From: JAWKXU01 sp020446465
Lineage (GTDB): Bacteria; Pseudomonadota; Alphaproteobacteria; Sphingomonadales; Sphingomonadaceae
Length of the DNA stretch: 64,000 nucleotides
Assembly: GCA_041396845.1 (NCBI GenBank)
Contig: JAWKXU010000001.1
Span: forward strand, 186,001 to 250,000
Direction: 5' to 3'
The notes under the pieces are model-generated. The model was not told the DNA's origin, did no database searches, and saw nothing but the letters and a program-made list of their open reading frames with translations. A program made the position numbers and the translations under genes. Of this stretch, positions 63,863 through 64,000 are shown piece after piece; the stretch's first letter is position 1; the number at the start of each line of letters is the position of its first letter.

Positions 63863-64000
63863 CCATCAATCTCAAAGCCGCTTTCCGCGAAACCGATGCC
63901 TTCATTGAGGACGCGGAGCCTGACATGGAAGCGCGCTTTGCGACAACGCGCAGCGCATCTGCACAGGATTTCGCCTTTGGCAAATCCGTCTGGGAAGTTG
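63859..64000 (+). CDS. Unidentified gene, 3' end cut by window edge
   Basis: Starts at ATG 63859 with GGAGGA 8 nt upstream and stays open to the window end (47 residues seen, beginning MTINLKAAFRETDAFIEDAE). It overlaps the small ORF upstream by 4 bp. Too short to identify. Confidence 0.65.
   Translation, partial: MTINLKAAFRETDAFIEDAEPDMEARFATTRSASAQDFAFGKSVWEV

Overview
The window looks like alphaproteobacterial chromosome from a sphingomonad (Sphingomonadaceae, perhaps Novosphingobium or a relative; the genus is a guess). The reasons are the two large TonB-dependent receptors of sphingomonad type, the GC-rich coding style, and the set of catabolic oxidoreductases. It splits into three parts.

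1-29.4 kb is a catabolic region. A PQQ- and heme-dependent alcohol dehydrogenase, an aldehyde dehydrogenase, a flavin (LLM) monooxygenase, a Baeyer-Villiger-type monooxygenase, an epoxide hydrolase, several short-chain dehydrogenases, an enolase-superfamily enzyme followed by a 2-keto-4-pentenoate hydratase-like enzyme, and CoA-ester enzymes (acyl-CoA dehydrogenase, two crotonases, a fused indolepyruvate:ferredoxin-type oxidoreductase) sit with TetR regulators, a double-HTH MarR/FadR-type regulator and a TonB receptor. Together they suggest uptake and stepwise oxidation of a hydrophobic, probably cyclic or terpenoid-like substrate ending in CoA thioesters; the substrate is not shown by the sequence. 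One minus-strand operon pairs the epoxide hydrolase with an SDR that carries halohydrin-dehalogenase signatures.

29.4-41.0 kb is mostly core genome: tRNA-Arg(TCT), a queuosine-precursor transporter, recF, a DUF805 protein, a second TonB receptor, typA, a small Arg/Tyr-rich exported protein, a glycosyltransferase, rarA, a DUF429-like gene and tRNA-Thr(TGT). A 103-bp dispersed repeat occurs once here and once, inverted, at 8.6 kb.

41.0-64.0 kb is an integrated mobile element entering at the 3' end of tRNA-Thr. A large serine recombinase ends inside the tRNA gene. Next come a minus-strand conjugation-like operon (coupling ATPase without membrane anchor plus separate membrane proteins) headed by a 79-residue protein that looks like the T7-loop/H8 part of FtsZ; a defence block with a MerR-like regulator, an N6-adenine methylase, a PD-(D/E)XK nuclease and a second, MmeI-like restriction-modification enzyme interrupted by a frameshift exactly at an A_AAA_AAC heptamer; an ArdC antirestriction protein; a mobile-mystery A/B (HTH/Fic) pair with three operators spaced exactly 33 bp; a DUF2971 protein; a HigBA-type toxin-antitoxin pair; and two overlapping genes built from five copies of a ~70-residue HTH-like repeat. 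Several cargo genes have long structured leaders and terminator hairpins overlapping their stop codons. The right end of the element and a relaxase are not in the window.
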